DNA from: Diadema setosum | Lineage: Eukaryota > Echinodermata > Echinoidea > Diadematoida > Diadematidae | Reading direction: 5' to 3' | Length of the DNA stretch: 64,000 bases | Assembly (NCBI GenBank): GCA_033980235.1 | Contig: CM067072.1 | Span: 27,000,192 to 27,064,191, forward strand | Shown here: positions 59,737 through 64,000 of the stretch, piece by piece | How the letters are laid out: each line of letters starts with the position of its first letter | How positions within the stretch are numbered: position 1 is the first letter of the stretch | Notes under the pieces: generated by a model | What the model was told of the DNA's origin: nothing | Databases searched by the model: none | Seen by the model: only the letters and a program-made list of their open reading frames with translations | Position numbers and translations under genes: made by a program

Positions 59737-59772
59737 CAGACGCTGTTAATACGCTACGCGAAACAGCGTCTG
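59737..59772. repeat. Hairpin with 11-bp arms
   Basis: CAGACGCTGTT and AACAGCGTCTG flank a 14-base loop. Function unknown. Confidence 0.55.
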
Positions 59773-60014
59773 ACCTACGAGCAGGCACCTTCACAGTCAT
59801 GACAGTGGGGAACCACAACACAACTCCAAAACTTGTGAAAATTTTTACGTTTCTTGTAAACAATGCACACGTTACCCTACATTACTCACCTTAAGTGAAT
59901 GCTTGTATTACAGAATGTTCGTAAATCCATTGAGAGCCATCACGATGAGTCCGTGGGACAAAAAAAAATGACACTTTCTGGCGGATTCCCTGACCGACGG
60001 GGTTCATCGTTGCA

Positions 60015-60075
60015 GGATTAAAGATGGCGCCTTGACCTCTGCAAATTATGCGCATGCGCGACCGGAAGTGCTCCA
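60015..60075. promoter_or_regulatory. Strong TATA-less promoter signature (YY1, NRF1, ETS)
   Basis: AAGATGGCG (60021-60029, YY1-type), a perfect NRF1 consensus TGCGCATGCGCG (60049-60060) and ACCGGAAGTG (60061-60070, ETS) lie within 50 bp. On the plus strand a near-ideal donor CAG followed by GTAAGT is at 60453. On the minus strand a donor AAG followed by GTGAGT is at 59889. It could therefore be a second bidirectional promoter for PIGW and the REX1BD-like gene. Confidence 0.6.
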
Positions 60076-60570
60076 AAACTTGGGCCAAAAATCTCTGTCG
60101 CTATTTTGCAAATGCACGTATCAATATCCATATCTATTGGAAAAAATGCTCTTGATAAGTATTTACAATGTATTGGAAAAGGACGAGGAAGAAGAGAGGT
60201 GCACTTGTACGCTTGAGAACGTATTCCAGAACCTATATCGTATTGAGTACACATGTACTGCCCAACGTCGTCTGCTGCGGAGATATCTTTTGCGTACGTG
60301 CGCTGCTTGAGTGTAGCAGCACGGTCGACAGCGCGACCTTTTGAAAGGGCATTCAGATCATGTGACCTCCGGATATTGGACATGGCCTGGCGTGAAAGAC
60401 GATGTACCGTTCGTGAACCGTTCACACATGCTGCATATAACCATCATTTCAGGTAAGTTATTTAATCTAAATTTCAATATTCATAGCATAGATATGAAGT
60501 CTCATTATCATTTTGTTCGTCAGATGAGTTTCAAGTGACAAAAAAATGATCTAAAGTATCAATATTCAAT

Positions 60571-60586
60571 CCGACCGCATGCGGTC
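60571..60586. repeat. 16-bp perfect palindrome
   Basis: CGACCGCATGCGGTCG. Function unknown. Confidence 0.5.
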
Positions 60587-61050
60587 GTTGGACCCTCTTC
60601 GTGTTTGGAGCTTCGTTGGCACAGCCCTGTCGCGCTACGTATGTACAGCGGCGACTGGGCTGTGTATAGTTAGGTTCCACCTTTCTCTATTAAGCAAAAT
60701 GTTCGTAATGTTAGTAGTGCTAGTGCAGTGGACACCGAGATCAACATAATACCCTCGAACCCTAACCGAAACTCTACACCCTAAAACTGCACTGCACAGA
60801 ACTCCACTGGTGTGACTGACATGGAACAGATCACTGATTGATCACATTCTAAAATTGACTTTTGAATTATAGGCCTACATAGACCTTGAACCTTGATGAG
60901 ATAATCCCTGAAGCAGCTCTTTCCGAACTAAACCTGTAAACTGGGATCAGTCTAGATCCTGGATTGACGTTATGGATGTTGCTAACAGACTTTACAAGAA
61001 GAGGTTTCATGAAAGCAAGAGAATATAAATCAGAGGGTGAAGGTTGAGTT

Positions 61051-61266
61051 GGGAATTTTCTTCAATTTGTCTCCCTCTACAAATGAAATTGTGTCACTGC
61101 CGGCAACCAGGGGGATAGCCTGGTGGTAGTGTCGCTGCCCTGAAAGCCTGCTACAGGTTCGAAACCCGTGGTTCTTTTTTTTTTTCAGATATGCTTGTTA
61201 AATCACAGATAAGCAGTTGTAATCTTACAATTTTTATTTGTAGAGGGAGACAAATTGAAAAAAATT
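61051..61266 (+). mobile_element. Inverted-repeat element with internal tRNA-like Pol III promoter
   Basis: The left arm (61051-61083, containing CAATTTGTCTCCCTCTAC) pairs with the right arm (61236-61266, GTAGAGGGAGACAAATTG). Between them an A box TAGCCTGGTGG (61116-61126) and a B box GGTTCGAAACC (61156-61166) have tRNA spacing and are followed by a long T run (61173-61185), a Pol III terminator. The cloverleaf is imperfect, so a SINE or SINE/MITE chimera is more likely than a functional tRNA. Confidence 0.65.
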
Positions 61267-61756
61267 CACACCACCTTACCAGTTAGCTAAGAACCATGTC
61301 TGGCCATTGACAGTACCACTGTATCCAGTGTAGTGCTTTAGTAGTCTTGTTTGCATTCATTACCAAAATAATCAAATTAAAAGATGTTTGATTTGATTAA
61401 AAGATATGTTTTCAATGTTTTCAATGTGTGACTCATAATGATAATGCATGCTCTAGCCTTTTTCTTTATTTTCCTTAACAAGCTTTAAGTAGCATATTAT
61501 ATGATAATCCAGGGCAGGGCATTGTAGTATGTAGCCCGACCAGGCACAGTGTAAAGCACAGAGACAGGGCCATGTACTATCCAACTTTAAACGTACATGT
61601 CGCATCTATCTTGAGGGAAATTTGTAAAACAAGAATTGATCAGGGAAGCTGAATTTAAAAGTACATACAGTAAAATAGAAAGTATCTTTCTGCAATTTCA
61701 TGTGAACTACATGTATGTGCATGAGCGTTTTTGTGACACGTGTTGTGTGATTGAAT

Positions 61757-61785
61757 GTGTGTGTGTGTGTGCGTGTGTATGTGTG
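61757..61785. repeat. (GT)n microsatellite
   Basis: Imperfect GT run. Confidence 0.85.
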
Positions 61786-62104
61786 CTTGTGTTGCATCTG
61801 TCCTATGTAAATATGTTACTATTATACTTCTTGTTAATATGCTTAAACTTTAGTATGTTTTGTTTTATATGTTTATCCGGGACCCCTTTTTTACAAGCTC
61901 TGCTTCTTTTGGGGTCCCAAACCATTCATTATTCTTAATGCTGTATCCTTTTGTAAAATGTCAAATGTTTAATGAATTGGTTTAATAAAACTTGAAACTT
62001 GAAAACTTGTATAGTGTATACAATTATAGTTAACTGTTAAGTAGCAAGTGACCCCAAGTTCAGTCATGTGAACCAAAAAACAAAAAAAAAAAGAAAAAAA
62101 AAGT

Positions 62105-62256
62105 TGATCAGTGTAATTAAACTTTAACACTATTTTTACATAGCTTTGTGTCTATCTCTCTCTCTCCCCCCCCCCCCCTCTCTCTCTCTATACACACACA
62201 CAATGTATATGTATACAAGCAAGAGTAGTGTTAAAGTTTAATTACACCGATGAACT
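62105..62256. repeat. Foldback enclosing (TC)n and poly-C
   Basis: GTGTAATTAAACTTTAACAC near 62113 is exactly inverted near 62229. The loop contains (CT)n and C runs at 62154-62190. Probably a small MITE with an expanded microsatellite. Confidence 0.6.
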
Positions 62257-62555
62257 ATTTACTTGGCATTCCCTTGATAAATGGAACAGACTCTTATAGT
62301 ATCTAATTTGCAGGATAGTTTTGGCATTGTTTTGATATGACCAGGGAAGAATGCACCATGTAGTTTATCTGATTCATCATCACTGTGTAATCACTTAATG
62401 TGAGTAGGGTTTGGGAAGCTTGTGTGAGAAAACTGTCTGTTTCTATTATCATTTTTATTTTGTTTTTATTGCTGGAACATCAATTGATATGATATATGCA
62501 TTATCAAATTTAGCTTAAAGACCCACACATCATTTACCCACTTTTTTTCCCCCAG

Positions 62556-62638
62556 AAGGATGACGATCCCAAAAAGTTACTTCATGAGTTTTACGTCCTT
62601 CAGGAAGAGAGAATAAAAGTGTACAGAAGTTTGGATGA
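62556..62638 (+). CDS. REX1BD: REX1BD-like gene, exon 2 (partial gene)
   Basis: A pyrimidine-rich acceptor (TTTTTCCCCCAG) precedes a frame reading KDDDPKKLLHEFYVLQEERI and continuing KVYRSLDE. The donor GTAAGT at 62639 leaves phase 2. The pattern LL-x-x-L-Q-x-E-R-x-x-x-[YF]-R-x-x-(D/E)-E resembles the start of the REX1BD (REX1 DNA-repair) domain, a small conserved eukaryotic family named from Chlamydomonas REX1-B; its molecular role in animals is poorly known. Only 28 residues are visible and the remaining exons lie beyond position 64000, so the name is provisional. It is divergent from PIGW. Confidence 0.5.
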
Positions 62639-62681
62639 GTAAGTATAGTGTATATTCATTCTTTCTTCATGTTCGTTTTTT

Positions 62682-63998
62682 ATGCCTCCGCCACGAAGTG
62701 GTGCCGGAGGCATTATGTTTTTGGGTTGTCCGTCCGTCCGTCCGTCCGTACGTACGTCCGTACGTACGTCCGTCCGCTTTCGTTTACGCGATAACTTGAG
62801 TAATATTTAATGGAATTTTACCAAACTTGGTCCAAGTATGAAGTATGATGGGGCAATGATTTGATTAGATTTTGGGTGAAATCGGCTAAAGGTCAAAGGT
62901 CAAAGGTCAAGGTCAAATCATGAAATTGTATCCGTTTTTACGCGATAACTCAAGACTTGATGGAGCAAATTTCCCCAAACTTTCTTGGAGGATGATGTAT
63001 GATGGGACAATTACTTGATTAGTTTTTCAGTGAAATCGGACAGAGGTCAAAGGTCAAAGATCAAGGTCAAATCCTAAAATTTATCTGTTTACGTGATAAC
63101 TCAAAACTGGATGAAGCAGCTTTCACCAAACTTGGTCCAAGGATGATGTATGATGGGACAATTAGTTGAGTAGATTTTAGTGACATTGGCAAGAGGTCAA
63201 AGGTCAAAAGGTCAAGGTCAAATGCTAAAAATGTTGCTATTTCCCCCATATCTGTGCAATGCCCGCAGTTATTTTCTTGAAACTTTGTGTAGACATGTAC
63301 TACTGCGTAAAGATTATCCAGAGAGAGTTTCATGTCATAACGTCAAAGGTCAAAAGGTCAAAGGTTAGGTGAAAATGTTGCAATATCACTTTTCTCGCAA
63401 ATAGTTCAATGTATCTTCATGGAACTTGGTACATATGCATGTACTGACTGGCAGGGATTATCTAGGGAATTTAGGGGTCATGGGTCAATAGTCAGGGGTC
63501 AAAGGTCAAGTTCAACTCCTCAAAATGTTACTATTTTCCTCATATACTAGTATATGCAATGATTGCATAATTGGTTTTAAAATTTAATATAAATGTACAT
63601 GTATTCTTTAATGGAGATTCTCTTGAAAATTTCTAGCCAGAAGGTCAAAGGTAAAATGTTAAGGGTCAAAGGTCAGGTTTAAATGCAAAAAAAAAAGAAG
63701 ATATATTTTGTACTGTAATTACACTCTTTCTTCATACCTTGAAAATTATACTCAATGCATAAACTTATAATAAGATCGGTCAGAAGTCAAGTAAAAATGT
63801 TCAATTCCCCAAATATGCGTACCTGCACTCTTTAATAGACAATTATAGCAAACCCAGTTCGTGGAAAGTGAACATTCCAGATATTTCTGCCAGTTATGTG
63901 AAACTGTCATTACACATTGTGAAGACATTGTACTATACACCTATTGGGAGAATAATGCATTATGGCGGAGGCATCAGTCGCCATAGCGACATTTCTAG
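62682..63998 (+). mobile_element. HINE-like element, copy 3 (complete)
   Basis: Starts ATGCCTCCGCCACGAAGTGG plus TGCCGGAGGCAT (5-prime foldback), then a (GTCC)n/(GTAC)n microsatellite. Three tandem units of about 130 bp follow, each ending in AGGTCAAAGGTCA arrays (near 62890, 63045 and 63195), then further half-sites. It ends ATGGCGGAGGCAT, stem GTCGC-CATA-GCGAC, ATTTCTAG, then TT. It lies in an intron of the REX1BD-like gene and reaches almost to the window edge. No coding sequence. Confidence 0.82.
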
Positions 63999-64000
63999 TT

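Noticed and set aside
60018..60425. 135-residue minus-strand frame over the promoter-like patch
   Set aside because: No recognisable domain, no supporting splice structure, and it overlaps NRF1/ETS motifs; probably chance in a GC-richer patch.
61106..61185. Functional tRNA gene on the plus strand
   Set aside because: Boxes and terminator are present, but anticodon and acceptor stems cannot be formed convincingly.

Overview
This is a stretch of animal nuclear genome. Split genes with GT-AG introns occupy only a few percent of it, and the rest is dense with simple repeats, foldback elements and nested transposon relics. I read it as a marine invertebrate deuterostome, most likely an echinoderm such as a sea urchin. 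The reasons are the protein families, the gene-poor repeat-rich texture, and foldback elements whose arms are built from short tandem units, as in the classic sea urchin TU elements. No rRNA gene, CRISPR array or bacterial-style operon is present. Species identity cannot be settled by reading alone.

Left third (1-16.9 kb). The first 9 kb hold repeats only: a dispersed family in inverted orientation at both ends of 1-2265, interleaved GC-rich palindromes at 2336-3414, tandem G/C-rich units ending in a strong hairpin near 6.58 kb, and a long trinucleotide tract near 7.7 kb. At 9184-9786 (minus) lies one exon encoding two winged-helix domains. A second copy in opposite orientation sits at 16954-17559 (plus). 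The two copies are head to head about 7.2 kb apart, with related promoter segments. A 443-bp core is about 99% identical between sharply diverged flanks, which suggests recent gene conversion.

Middle (16.9-43.2 kb). The plus-strand copy can be joined across a 17.4-kb first intron to seven more exons (34916-43171), all in frame. The result is a 532-residue protein: winged helix, second winged helix (H15-like), double PHD finger, SAM domain. It combines the N-terminal half of a KAT6A-type acetyltransferase with the SAM domain of SAMD1 and looks like a chromatin reader of unmethylated CpG DNA and acylated histone tails. Intron 1 contains Kolobok-like MITEs, a TU-like foldback, and a three-layer nest of insertions at 28.9-33.2 kb.

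Right third (43.2-64 kb). After an intergenic stretch with a tRNA-derived SINE, a complete seven-exon minus-strand PIGW gene (GPI inositol acyltransferase, 480 residues) spans 57923-50618. It faces away from a plus-strand gene whose first two coding exons (59241-59243 and 62556-62638) resemble REX1BD; that gene runs off the right edge. A strong NRF1/ETS/YY1 promoter signature lies at 60.02-60.07 kb.

Three copies of one repeat family (30.4, 53.0 and 62.7 kb) have helentron-associated (HINE-like) structure and carry arrays of AGGTCA half-sites, many in DR1 spacing, so they could spread nuclear-receptor binding sites. The main points to follow are the winged-helix/PHD/SAM gene with its converted inverted exon copy, and these DR1-bearing elements.
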